DNA of 64,000 bases, from NCBI GenBank assembly GCA_965183885.1, contig OZ238992.1, positions 1,612,001 through 1,676,000 on the forward strand. The letters are read 5' to 3'. The notes beneath the pieces are model-generated. The model did not search any database. It saw only the letters and a list, made by a program, of their open reading frames with translations, and was not told the DNA's origin. Source of the DNA: UWMA-0277 sp965183885. Lineage in GTDB: Bacteria; Bacteroidota; Bacteroidia; Flavobacteriales; BACL11. The translations under genes and the position numbers were made by a program. Of this stretch, positions 51,985 to 61,359 are shown piece by piece. Numbering within the stretch: the first letter of the stretch is position 1; every line of letters starts with the position of its first letter.

Positions 51985-54831
51985 ATGCCAAGAAATAATT
52001 CATTAAAATCAGTACTTATCATAGGAAGTGGTCCTATTGTAATCGGTCAAGCTTGTGAGTTTGATTATTCAGGTTCTCAAGCTGCTCGTTCATTACGTGA
52101 GGAAGGGATTGAAGTATCATTGATAAATTCTAATCCTGCAACTATTATGACAGATAAGGTAGTAGCAGATAATATTTATTTAAAGCCACTTACAACTGCT
52201 TCAATTGTTGAAATTTTAGAAGAAAGAAATATTGATGCAGTGCTGCCTACAATGGGAGGACAAACAGCTCTTAACTTATGCATTGATGCTGATGAGAAGG
52301 GAATATGGGAGAAATATGGGGTGGATATTATTGGTGTAGATATTGCAGCTATTCATATTACTGAAGATAGAGAACAGTTTAGAAAGTTAATGGATAAGAT
52401 TGATATTCCTGTTGCTCCTGCTCGTATTGCTACTTCATTTTTAGAAGGAAAAGAAATAGCTCAGGAATTAGGTTTTCCGTTAGTTATTCGACCTTCTTTT
52501 ACTTTAGGAGGGAGTGGAGCAGCGTTTGTACACACTAAAGAAGAGTTTGAGGATTTATTATCAAAAGGTTTACATGCTTCTCCTATACATGAGGTACTTA
52601 TTGATAAGGCTGTATTGGGTTGGAAAGAGTATGAGCTTGAGCTTTTACGTGATGATAATGATAATGTTATTATTATTTGTAATATTGAGAACCTAGATCC
52701 GATGGGGATTCATACTGGAGATTCAATTACTATTGCTCCAGCTATGACTTTAGCTGATACTACTTATCAACGCATGCGTAATATGGCAATAAAAATGATG
52801 CGTTCTATTGGTGATTTTGCTGGAGGATGTAATGTTCAGTTTGCTGTAAATCCAGATGATACTGAGGATATAATTGCTATTGAGATAAATCCTAGAGTTT
52901 CTCGATCATCAGCATTGGCATCTAAAGCTACAGGTTATCCAATTGCAAAAATTGCAAGTAAATTAGCTATAGGATATACTTTAGATGAGTTAGATAATCA
53001 AATTACAAAATCAACTTCTGCATTCTTTGAACCTACTTTAGATTATGTTGTTGTTAAGATTCCTAGGTGGAATTTTGATAAATTTAAAGGTTCAAATATT
53101 GAACTAGGTTTACAAATGAAATCAGTTGGAGAGGTAATGTCTATTGGGCGTTCTTTTCAAGAGGCTTTACAAAAAGCTTGCCAATCATTAGAAATAAGTC
53201 GTAATGGTTTAGGCGCTGATGGAAAAGGAAAAACAGATCAAGATAAGATATTGTATGAATTAAAACATGCAAGTGGAGATAGAATTTTTAGAGTATATGA
53301 TGCTATGCGTATTGGTATCCCTACTAAAAAAATTCACGAAATTACAAAAATAGACTATTGGTTCTTACATCAAATTGAAGAGATGGTAGTTTTGGAAAAG
53401 GAGATTGAAAAATATACAATTGACTCTATTCCTAATGATTTGCTTTTAGAAGCAAAAATGAAAGGTTATGCTGACAGGCAAATTGCATATCTAGTAAGTT
53501 GTATGGAGAGTGCTGTTTATGATAAACGTAACAATGAGAATATTAAAAGGGTTTATAAATTAGTTGATACATGTGCTGCTGAGTTTAAAGCAGAAACACC
53601 TTACTATTATTCTACTTTTGAAATGTTAAAGGAAGTTGATGGAAATCAGTTTGCTGAAAACGAAAGTGAGGTAAGTAATAAGAAGAAAATTATTGTTTTA
53701 GGCTCAGGACCTAACCGTATTGGACAAGGAATTGAATTTGATTATTCTTGTGTGCATGGGGTGTTGGCAGCTAAGGAATGTGGTTACGAAACTATTATGA
53801 TTAATTGTAACCCTGAGACAGTTTCAACTGATTTTGACACTGCAGACAAACTATATTTTGAACCTGTATTCTGGGAGCATATCTATGATATTATTCGTCA
53901 TGAAAAACCAGAGGGTGTTATTGTTCAATTAGGAGGGCAAACAGCCTTAAAATTAGCTGAAAAATTGGAGCGTTATGGTATTAAAATTATGGGGACTTCA
54001 TACAACGCTCTTGATGTAGCAGAGGATAGAGGTAGATTCTCAAAATTACTTTTAGAGCATGATATTCCGTTTCCTAAGTTTGCTGTTGCTGAAACTGCTG
54101 AAGAAGCACTTGAAATTTCTAAAGACTTAAATTTCCCAATTCTTGTAAGACCATCGTATGTACTTGGTGGGCAAGGGATGAAAATTGTAATTAATGAGCA
54201 AGAACTAGAGCACCATATTGTAAACTTATTAAAAGATATGCCTGGTAATCAGGTGCTGTTAGATCATTACTTAGATAAAGCAATTGAGGCTGAATCTGAT
54301 GCAATTTGTGATGGTGAAAATGTGCGCATAATAGGAATGATGGAGCATATTGAGCCTTGTGGTATTCATTCTGGTGATTCATATGCAGTATTGCCAACAT
54401 TTGACTTAAGTGATAATGTGCGTCAGCAAATGATAGATATCACAAATAAAATTGCTGTTGCTTTAGAAACGGTTGGTTTAATAAATATACAATTTGCTAT
54501 TAAAGATGAAATAGTATATGTAATTGAAGCAAACCCAAGAGCTTCAAGAACAGTCCCTTTTATCGCAAAAGCCTATGACGAACCTTATGTTAATTATGCT
54601 GCTAAGGTTATGTTGGGTGAAAATAAAGTAACTGATTTTGATTTTAACCCTACTAAAAAGGGGTATGCAATAAAGGTTCCTGTATTCTCGTTTGATAAGT
54701 TTCCAAATGTAAATAAAGAGTTAGGCCCTGAGATGAAATCAACAGGTGAGGCTATTTATTTTATTGATGATTTAAAAGATGAATACTTTACAAAAGTATA
54801 TTCTGAAAGAAATTTATATTTAAGTAGATAA
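51985..54831 (+). CDS. carB: Carbamoyl-phosphate synthase large subunit
   Basis: 948 residues with both ATP-grasp halves: VLIIGSGPIVIGQACEFDYSGSQA and LVIRPSFTLGGSGAAF in the first, VLGSGPNRIGQGIEFDYSC and ILVRPSYVLGGQGMKI in the second. It makes carbamoyl phosphate for pyrimidines and arginine. It is about 125 residues shorter than E. coli CarB: it ends shortly after the second ATP-grasp half and lacks the allosteric MGS-like domain, as do other flavobacterial CarB proteins. carA is not in the window. DUF4834 follows after 1 base. Confidence 0.95.
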   Translation: MPRNNSLKSVLIIGSGPIVIGQACEFDYSGSQAARSLREEGIEVSLINSNPATIMTDKVVADNIYLKPLTTASIVEILEERNIDAVLPTMGGQTALNLCIDADEKGIWEKYGVDIIGVDIAAIHITEDREQFRKLMDKIDIPVAPARIATSFLEGKEIAQELGFPLVIRPSFTLGGSGAAFVHTKEEFEDLLSKGLHASPIHEVLIDKAVLGWKEYELELLRDDNDNVIIICNIENLDPMGIHTGDSITIAPAMTLADTTYQRMRNMAIKMMRSIGDFAGGCNVQFAVNPDDTEDIIAIEINPRVSRSSALASKATGYPIAKIASKLAIGYTLDELDNQITKSTSAFFEPTLDYVVVKIPRWNFDKFKGSNIELGLQMKSVGEVMSIGRSFQEALQKACQSLEISRNGLGADGKGKTDQDKILYELKHASGDRIFRVYDAMRIGIPTKKIHEITKIDYWFLHQIEEMVVLEKEIEKYTIDSIPNDLLLEAKMKGYADRQIAYLVSCMESAVYDKRNNENIKRVYKLVDTCAAEFKAETPYYYSTFEMLKEVDGNQFAENESEVSNKKKIIVLGSGPNRIGQGIEFDYSCVHGVLAAKECGYETIMINCNPETVSTDFDTADKLYFEPVFWEHIYDIIRHEKPEGVIVQLGGQTALKLAEKLERYGIKIMGTSYNALDVAEDRGRFSKLLLEHDIPFPKFAVAETAEEALEISKDLNFPILVRPSYVLGGQGMKIVINEQELEHHIVNLLKDMPGNQVLLDHYLDKAIEAESDAICDGENVRIIGMMEHIEPCGIHSGDSYAVLPTFDLSDNVRQQMIDITNKIAVALETVGLINIQFAIKDEIVYVIEANPRASRTVPFIAKAYDEPYVNYAAKVMLGENKVTDFDFNPTKKGYAIKVPVFSFDKFPNVNKELGPEMKSTGEAIYFIDDLKDEYFTKVYSERNLYLSR

Positions 54832-54832
54832 T

Positions 54833-55102
54833 ATGTTAGTAGGTTTGGTAAAATTCTTATTTTGGTTTTTCTTTATTTCTTATTTAATAAAGATATTAAG
54901 TCGTTTATTAGCACCTATATTAATGAAACGCTTTGCTAACAAGATGCAAAGTCGTTTTCAACAACAGTTTAATCAACAGCAACAAAACTATAATCCAAAA
55001 CAGGAGGAGGGAAAAGTTACTCTTGAAAAAACTAAAAAAAATCAAAGCACTAACTCCAATAATGTAGGTGAATATGTAGATTTCGAGGAGATAGAGGAAT
55101 AA
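54833..55102 (+). CDS. DUF4834 small membrane protein
   Basis: 89 residues: one N-terminal membrane helix (VGLVKFLFWFFFISYLIKIL), then a basic segment and a glutamine-rich stretch (RFQQQFNQQQQNYNPKQ), ending acidic (GEYVDFEEIEE). This is the DUF4834 layout in Bacteroidota, where it often precedes a YfhO gene as it does here. Function unknown. Confidence 0.85.
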   Translation: MLVGLVKFLFWFFFISYLIKILSRLLAPILMKRFANKMQSRFQQQFNQQQQNYNPKQEEGKVTLEKTKKNQSTNSNNVGEYVDFEEIEE

Positions 55103-55112
55103 AAATTAACTT

Positions 55113-57491
55113 ATGGAACAATTTAAAAAACTAAGCCCACATTTGATAGTAATACTATTATTTGTGGGTATTTCTTTTACTTATTTTTCACCACTACTAC
55201 AAAGTAAAATGTTAGACATGCCTGATATTACTAACCATAAAGGTATGAGTAAAGAAGTAAATGATTATCGAAAGGCAACAGGTAAAGAGGCTTTATGGAC
55301 TAATGCTATGTTTTCAGGAATGCCAGCGTATCAAATTTCAACAAAGGCAAATACTAATGTGATGCCTTATTTTGCAAAAGCAATTTCATTAGGAATTCCT
55401 AGGCCTGCAAATATGTTATTTCTGTATCTTTTAGGATTTTATATTCTCTTACTTTCTTTAAAAGTTGATTACAGGCTTGCTATTGTTGGTGCAATTGCTT
55501 TTGCATTTTCTTCTTATTTCTTTATTATTATTCAGGCTGGTCATATGACTAAAGCGCATGCAATAGCTTATGTTCCAATGGTAGTTGCAGCGGTATTATA
55601 TACTTACAATAGTGGACGCTTACTGTTAGGAGGGGTTCTCGCAGCCTTTGCTGTGTCACTACAGCTTTATGCATATCATTTACAAATAACTTATTACTTA
55701 GTCTTGATACTTATTCTTATTGCTATAGTTCAATTTATTAAGGATTTTAAAAGTAAGAATTTGACTAACTTTTTTAAACGATCAGCTGTTTTGGTAGTTG
55801 CAGCAATATTTGCGTTTGGTACTGCTGCAAGTCGTTTAATTACTACAATGGAGTATGTAAAGGAAAGTACTAGAGGGAAATCCGAATTAACTAATAATAT
55901 AGATAACAAAACATCAGGGCTAGATAAGGATTATGCAACTTCTTGGAGTTATGGTGTTTCTGAAACAATGACCCTTTTAATTCCTAATTTCCATGGTGGG
56001 GCATCACAGGGAGCATTAACAACAGATTCGGAAACTTATAAAGCAATAAAAAGAGCTCCGAATGCAAAGCAATTAATTAAACAATTGCCTTTATACTGGG
56101 GGGATCAGCCTTTTACTTCTGGACCAACTTATGCGGGTTCAATAGTAATATTCTTATTTATTTTAGGATTAATTTTTGTAAAATCAGAGATGAGGGTATG
56201 GTTATTACTTGCTACTATTTTATCAATAATGTTAGCGTGGGGTAAGAACTTTATGCCATTAACAGATTTCTTCTTAGAGTATTTTCCAGGATATAATAAG
56301 TTTAGAGCAGTATCAATGATTTTGGTAATTGCAGAGTTTACATTACCTCTTTTAGGTTTTATTGCTCTAGATAAGTTCTTAGTTTCAGGTACTGATAATC
56401 CTAAGAAAAAGAAATCCTTACAATTGGCTTTTTATATTACTGGAGGAATAACTTTAGTTTTTGCATTAATGCCATCATTGTTTTTCGATTTTGTTGGGGG
56501 ACAAGATGCTAACTTAGCAAAAAATGGTTGGCCAGTAGATGCATTACAAATTGATAGGGCAGGTTTATTAAGTGCTGATGCATGGCGTTCTTTTATTTTT
56601 ATTTCTTTAACTTTTGGAGTTTTATGGTTCTTCTTAAAGAACAAATTAAGTAGTAGATATGCTATTCTTATTGTGGGAATATTGGTGCTAACTGATATGT
56701 GGACTGTAAATAAACGTTATTTAAATGAGGATCATTTTGCTAGAAAGAATAAGGTAGAACGACCTTTTATTAAAACAGCTGCCGACCAACAAATATTAAG
56801 AGATACAGATCCTAATTATAGAGTGTTTAATCAGAGCGTAAGTACTTTTAATGATGCAAGTACTTCGTATTTTCATAAATCAATTGGAGGGTACCATGGT
56901 GCTAAATTAAAGCGTTATCAGGAACTTATTGAAAACCATATTTCAAAAGGTAATATGTCAGTTTTAAATATGTTGAACACAAAGTATTTTATTACCCCAA
57001 AAGGACAAGTACAACAAAACCCTGGGGCATTAGGTAATGCATGGTTTGTAAATACAATAAATATTGTTCCAGATGCTAATGCAGAAATAGCAGCCTTAAC
57101 TGGATTAGATGCTAGGAATACTGCTATTGTTGATGCTAGATTTTCTGAGCAGCTTATTAAAGGATTAAATAATACAAATACTACTATATCATTAGTTGAA
57201 TATCAGCCAAATTATTTAAAATATAATTCAAGCTCAGCAGTGGATGGGATTGCAGTATTTTCTGAAATTTATTATGATAAAGGCTGGAATGCTTATATTG
57301 ATGGTGAGTTAAAACCTCATTTTAGAACAAATTATGTGCTTAGAGGTTTACAAATTCCACAAGGAAAACATGTGGTTGAATTTAAGTTTGAATCAGATTC
57401 TTATACTTTAGGGGAGAATATTGCTCTTGCTTCTTCAGCTATTTTAGTTTTGTTACTGTTATTTGTTTCTTATAAGGAGCTTAAGTCATAA
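55113..57491 (+). CDS. YfhO family membrane protein
   Basis: 792 residues with about 12-13 membrane helices and a C-terminal soluble domain (ending near GLQIPQGKHVVEFKF). TNAMFSGMPAYQIST, the FFIIIQAGHMTKAHAIAY loop and the GWNAYIDGE near the end match the YfhO family, membrane proteins of the GT-C glycosyltransferase type. It probably adds a sugar to an envelope polymer or lipid. The glycosyltransferase gene behind it overlaps by one base, suggesting joint expression. Confidence 0.9.
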   Translation: MEQFKKLSPHLIVILLFVGISFTYFSPLLQSKMLDMPDITNHKGMSKEVNDYRKATGKEALWTNAMFSGMPAYQISTKANTNVMPYFAKAISLGIPRPANMLFLYLLGFYILLLSLKVDYRLAIVGAIAFAFSSYFFIIIQAGHMTKAHAIAYVPMVVAAVLYTYNSGRLLLGGVLAAFAVSLQLYAYHLQITYYLVLILILIAIVQFIKDFKSKNLTNFFKRSAVLVVAAIFAFGTAASRLITTMEYVKESTRGKSELTNNIDNKTSGLDKDYATSWSYGVSETMTLLIPNFHGGASQGALTTDSETYKAIKRAPNAKQLIKQLPLYWGDQPFTSGPTYAGSIVIFLFILGLIFVKSEMRVWLLLATILSIMLAWGKNFMPLTDFFLEYFPGYNKFRAVSMILVIAEFTLPLLGFIALDKFLVSGTDNPKKKKSLQLAFYITGGITLVFALMPSLFFDFVGGQDANLAKNGWPVDALQIDRAGLLSADAWRSFIFISLTFGVLWFFLKNKLSSRYAILIVGILVLTDMWTVNKRYLNEDHFARKNKVERPFIKTAADQQILRDTDPNYRVFNQSVSTFNDASTSYFHKSIGGYHGAKLKRYQELIENHISKGNMSVLNMLNTKYFITPKGQVQQNPGALGNAWFVNTINIVPDANAEIAALTGLDARNTAIVDARFSEQLIKGLNNTNTTISLVEYQPNYLKYNSSSAVDGIAVFSEIYYDKGWNAYIDGELKPHFRTNYVLRGLQIPQGKHVVEFKFESDSYTLGENIALASSAILVLLLLFVSYKELKS

Positions 57492-58765
57492 TGAAGAAAG
57501 TATTAATCATTTCTTACTACTGGCCTCCAACAGGAGGTTCTGGAGTGCAGAGGTGGTTAAAGTTTGCAAAATATTTACCTAAGAGCAATTGGAAACCAAT
57601 CATTTATACACCAGAAAACCCTTATGGTAATACTGTAGATGAAGAATTATTAAGAGATATCCCTTCTGAAGCAGAGATATGGAAAACATCTATATGGGAG
57701 CCTTATGCATTAAAAGATAAGTTATTTGGAAAGGGAGAGAAAGCACAAAGCTCAGGTGTAATCTCAAATAAAGATTCACTTAAAAATAAAATATTAAACT
57801 GGGTGAGAGGAAATGTATTTATTCCTGACCCTAAAGTATATTGGGTGAGACCTTCAGTAAATTTCTTACTTAAAAAGATTAAAGAGGAAGGGGTAGAACA
57901 TATTGTTACTACAGGGCCTCCACATGCTATGCATTTAATCGGACTAAGACTAAAAAAGGCTATGCCTTACTTAAAATGGATTGCTGATTTTCGTGACCCT
58001 TGGAGTGAACTAGATTTACTTAATGAATTTCATCTTACTGACTCGTCAAGAAAAAAACATAAAGATTTAGAAAACGAGGTATTGCAAACAGCAGATGTAA
58101 CTTTAGCTGTAAGTGAGACTTGGAAAAAGGATTTGAAACGTTTAGGAGCTAAAAGAGTGGAATTAATTACAAATGGATATGATGCAGATGATTTTGAGCT
58201 AAAACCTAAAACAAATGATAAATTTGTTATTGGTCATTATGGTTTGTTAAACCACTTAAGAAATCCTAAAAATCTTTGGAAAGTATTAGCTGATTTATGT
58301 AAAGAAGATAAAGATTTTAATGCTAAATTAGAAATTCATTTGTCAGGGAATATTGATAATGAAGCTCTGAATGAAATTGAATCTTATACCTATTTAAAAA
58401 GTAAAGTAAAGTATTTAGGATACCTTTCTCATGCTAATGTTTTAGAGCAATATAATAATACTGATGTGCTTTTATTATTATTGTTTAACTCTAGTAGTGG
58501 GATTGGAAATTACCCTGGTAAAATATTTGAATATTTTGCAGCTCAAAAACCAATTTTAGCTTTTGGTCCAAAAGGAAGTGATTCTCAAAAGCTTATTGAA
58601 AAAATAAATTCTGGGAAATATTTTTCATATGATGAGACTAATCTAAAGAATGTTATTTTAACATTATTTAATCACAGAGGAAGTTTTGAATTTAAAAATA
58701 TAGATAAGTTTTCAAGGGAAAGTCTAACTTATAAATTAGTAAAACTGTTAAATACTTTAGATTAA
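57491..58765 (+). CDS. Family 4 glycosyltransferase
   Basis: 424 residues, GT-B fold. The start VLIISYYWPPTGGSGVQRWLKFAKYLP, WIADFRDPWSEL, ITNGYDADDFE, FVIGHYGLL, VKYLGYLSHANVLEQY and the donor motif GKIFEYFAAQKPILAFGPK are typical. It probably builds a surface polysaccharide. It overlaps YfhO and the flippase gene by one base on either side. Confidence 0.9.
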   Translation: MKKVLIISYYWPPTGGSGVQRWLKFAKYLPKSNWKPIIYTPENPYGNTVDEELLRDIPSEAEIWKTSIWEPYALKDKLFGKGEKAQSSGVISNKDSLKNKILNWVRGNVFIPDPKVYWVRPSVNFLLKKIKEEGVEHIVTTGPPHAMHLIGLRLKKAMPYLKWIADFRDPWSELDLLNEFHLTDSSRKKHKDLENEVLQTADVTLAVSETWKKDLKRLGAKRVELITNGYDADDFELKPKTNDKFVIGHYGLLNHLRNPKNLWKVLADLCKEDKDFNAKLEIHLSGNIDNEALNEIESYTYLKSKVKYLGYLSHANVLEQYNNTDVLLLLLFNSSSGIGNYPGKIFEYFAAQKPILAFGPKGSDSQKLIEKINSGKYFSYDETNLKNVILTLFNHRGSFEFKNIDKFSRESLTYKLVKLLNTLD

Positions 58766-60225
58766 TGGGAGTTGTTAGAAATCAAAGTATAAAAAACTCT
58801 ATAAGCTTCTATATAGGAATTGCAATAGGTGCTATAAATACAATACTTATCTACCCTCGTGTATTTGAGGAACAACCTGAACATTGGGGTTTAGTTACTG
58901 TCTTAGTTGCCTATGCAACAGTTGTTGGTACTTTTTCTAGTTTAGGCATGCCTAAAACATTTACACGATTTTTTCCTGCTACTATAGAAAAAGGACAACT
59001 GTATTTCTTAAGTTTAATTACTTTATTATTTGGTTTTATAATTACAACATTAGCTTATGTTCTCTTTAAAGAAGAATTGTTTTCTCTGTTAAATGCAAGC
59101 CTTTTATTGCAGCAGTACTTCTCTTATATTCTGGTGCTAGTGTTTTTTATTAGCTTTTATGATGTTTTATCGGCTATTTCTCGTTCTTATTTAGATGCTT
59201 CAACTCCAATTTTTCTAAATGAAATTTTCTTAAAATCTTATAGTTTAATAATTTTACTACTCCATGGATTTAAAATTATTGATTTTAGTGCTTTTTTAAA
59301 ATTTTATGTAGCAGGGTATGCTGTAAAGTTATTAACCTTGTTTCTTTTTCAAGCTTATAAAGGGAACTTGGTTTTAGTTATAGGATTAAAAAAACTAAAG
59401 TTAAAAGAACTGTTAACTTACGGAGTTTATGTTTTGTTGGGGGGAGGTTCTGTAATGCTTGTTAGTCGTTTGGATATGATAATGATTGGTGCTTTGCTTG
59501 ACTTGGAAAATGTTGCCTTTTATACCCTTGCCTTTTATATTGGTAATGTAATTAAAGTGCCTGGTAAATCTATTATTTCGATTTCAGTTCCTTTATTAGC
59601 TAAAGCTTGGGAAGAACAAAATTTTAAGCAAATACAAACAATTTATTATAAGTCGGCTATAAACCAATTGATAATTGGAGGGCTTTTCTTTTTATGTGTT
59701 TGGATTAATATAGATGATATTTTTAGTGTATTGCCTGAGAAGTTTTCTTATGGTAAATGGGTAGTGTTTTTTATAGGTTTAGCTCAGTTATTAAGTGGGG
59801 CTGTTGGGGTAAATGGAGCTGTTATTACAAATTCAAAATATTATAAATATGATTTGTATACAAATATACTGTTAGTGTTAATTACTATTGTTAGTAATTA
59901 TATTCTGATACCAATTTATGGTATTAACGGTGCAGCTGTAGCTACTGCATTGTCTGTATTATTATTTAACCTTATTCGTTTAATTTTGATAAAGATAAAG
60001 ATGGGTATGCATCCTTTTAGTATTAAAACAGTGTATACTTTACTTTTGCTTTTAAGTATATATTTGTTAAGTAATTTAATACCTATAAGTGGAATAATAT
60101 ACTTTGATCTTATTTGGCGTTCTGCATTTGTTTGTTTGTTGTTTTTCCCTATTCTTTTTTGGTTAAAATTATCGGAGGACATTAATAAAATTGCAGATGA
60201 TATAATTAAGAAGTTAGGTTTTTAG
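58765..60225 (+). CDS. Oligosaccharide flippase (Wzx-like, MATE/MOP superfamily)
   Basis: 486 residues with about 14 membrane helices and no signal peptide. The start NQSIKNSISFYIGIAIGAINTILIYPRVF and the ALLDLENVAFYTLAFYIGNVI-type segments are characteristic of Wzx-like exporters. It flips lipid-linked sugars outward. It overlaps the upstream glycosyltransferase by one base, which ties it to the same pathway. Confidence 0.9.
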   Translation: MGVVRNQSIKNSISFYIGIAIGAINTILIYPRVFEEQPEHWGLVTVLVAYATVVGTFSSLGMPKTFTRFFPATIEKGQLYFLSLITLLFGFIITTLAYVLFKEELFSLLNASLLLQQYFSYILVLVFFISFYDVLSAISRSYLDASTPIFLNEIFLKSYSLIILLLHGFKIIDFSAFLKFYVAGYAVKLLTLFLFQAYKGNLVLVIGLKKLKLKELLTYGVYVLLGGGSVMLVSRLDMIMIGALLDLENVAFYTLAFYIGNVIKVPGKSIISISVPLLAKAWEEQNFKQIQTIYYKSAINQLIIGGLFFLCVWINIDDIFSVLPEKFSYGKWVVFFIGLAQLLSGAVGVNGAVITNSKYYKYDLYTNILLVLITIVSNYILIPIYGINGAAVATALSVLLFNLIRLILIKIKMGMHPFSIKTVYTLLLLLSIYLLSNLIPISGIIYFDLIWRSAFVCLLFFPILFWLKLSEDINKIADDIIKKLGF

Positions 60226-60237
60226 TAGATTTTTTCT

Positions 60238-60245
60238 TATACTTG
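60238..60245 (+). promoter_or_regulatory. Possible -7 box of LamG protein 2
   Basis: TATACTTG matches TAnnTTTG in 7 of 8 positions and is preceded by TTTTTTCT, as is the LamG 1 box at 50580. It lies 20 bases before the ATG at 60266. Confidence 0.4.
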
Positions 60246-60265
60246 TGTTCTAAAATTATTTGATT

Positions 60266-61348
60266 ATGAAGAATTTACTTGTTGTTTTAAGCCTTTTTGT
60301 GTGTACGGCAAGTGCACAGAATATTACGGATAGTTTGTTGTTGCATTATCCTATGGATGCTAATGCTAATGATGTTAGTGGTAATAATTTCCATGGAACA
60401 GTTAATGGAGCAACTTTAGTTTCTGACCGTTTTGGAAACCCTAATGCTGCCTATTATTTTGATGGAGTAAATGATTATATTGATTTCCCAGTTACATCTA
60501 CTTTAAAACCCTCATACCCTTTAACTATTTCGTGTTGGATTAATTTAGATTTATTATTATCTCCTTTAAATATAATTATTAACACTGATTATATAGTAAA
60601 TGATTATTTTGGAATTGGAATGGCTGTTGATGATGTAGGTAATTTACAAATAAGTATAAATGGTGGTAATGGGTTTTGTAACCCTGGGAATAGAATAACA
60701 TTTAAATCAACAAATGCTACTGTTGTTCCAGGGGTATGGTATCATATTGTTGGAGTGATTCATTCAGCAACAAATATGGATTTGTATATTGATTGTATTG
60801 ATGCACAGGCAGTTTACCATTCAGGAACAGGACCTACCACTATTGCTTATACAAATTATGCGCCTGGTAATTTAGGAAGAAATGATGGTGCTGGCTCTCC
60901 AATGTATCTTCAGGGTTCTATGGATGATTTTAGGTATTGGAATAGGGCGTTGAGTCAAGTAGAGATTTTGTCTTTATGTGATAGCGCAGCCGTAGCTGTT
61001 TCTAGTTGGGATTGTGTAAATGGCACTTGTATTGATTTAGGAAATGCTAGCGGTGCTTATGCAGATTCTGCTAGTTGTCAGCTAGAGTGTATAATGCCTC
61101 CAAGTACTTGGGATTGTGTTAATAATGTTTGTGTTGATCCTGGAAATGGAACAGGACAATATAATAGCTTATTATCTTGTCAAGCTATTTGCAAGCCTAC
61201 AGTAGTAAATGGTGTAGCTATAAATAAGGAGAAGGTTCTATTGAAAATAGTTAATATATTAGGAGAGGAAGTAAGTATTAAGGAGAAAGGATTGCTATTT
61301 TATATTTATGATGATGGTACAGTAGAAAAGAAAACTAGAATTGAATAA
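60266..61348 (+). CDS. Secreted LamG-like protein 2 with two Cys modules and shared tail
   Basis: 360 residues from the ATG at 60266. Signal peptide KNLLVVLSLFVCTASAQ. LamG-like domain: LLLHYPMDANANDVSGNNFHG, AYYFDGVNDYIDFP, WYHIVGVIHSATNMDLYIDC, MDDFRYWNRALSQVEI. Two cysteine modules in a row (SSWDC... and STWDC..., about 61003-61194) replace the single one of its relatives, and the 38-residue tail (61232-61348) follows. Probably a surface glycan- or protein-binding protein. It sits between the flippase and a sulfotransferase gene. Confidence 0.92.
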   Translation: MKNLLVVLSLFVCTASAQNITDSLLLHYPMDANANDVSGNNFHGTVNGATLVSDRFGNPNAAYYFDGVNDYIDFPVTSTLKPSYPLTISCWINLDLLLSPLNIIINTDYIVNDYFGIGMAVDDVGNLQISINGGNGFCNPGNRITFKSTNATVVPGVWYHIVGVIHSATNMDLYIDCIDAQAVYHSGTGPTTIAYTNYAPGNLGRNDGAGSPMYLQGSMDDFRYWNRALSQVEILSLCDSAAVAVSSWDCVNGTCIDLGNASGAYADSASCQLECIMPPSTWDCVNNVCVDPGNGTGQYNSLLSCQAICKPTVVNGVAINKEKVLLKIVNILGEEVSIKEKGLLFYIYDDGTVEKKTRIE

Positions 61349-61359
61349 ACATTAATACT

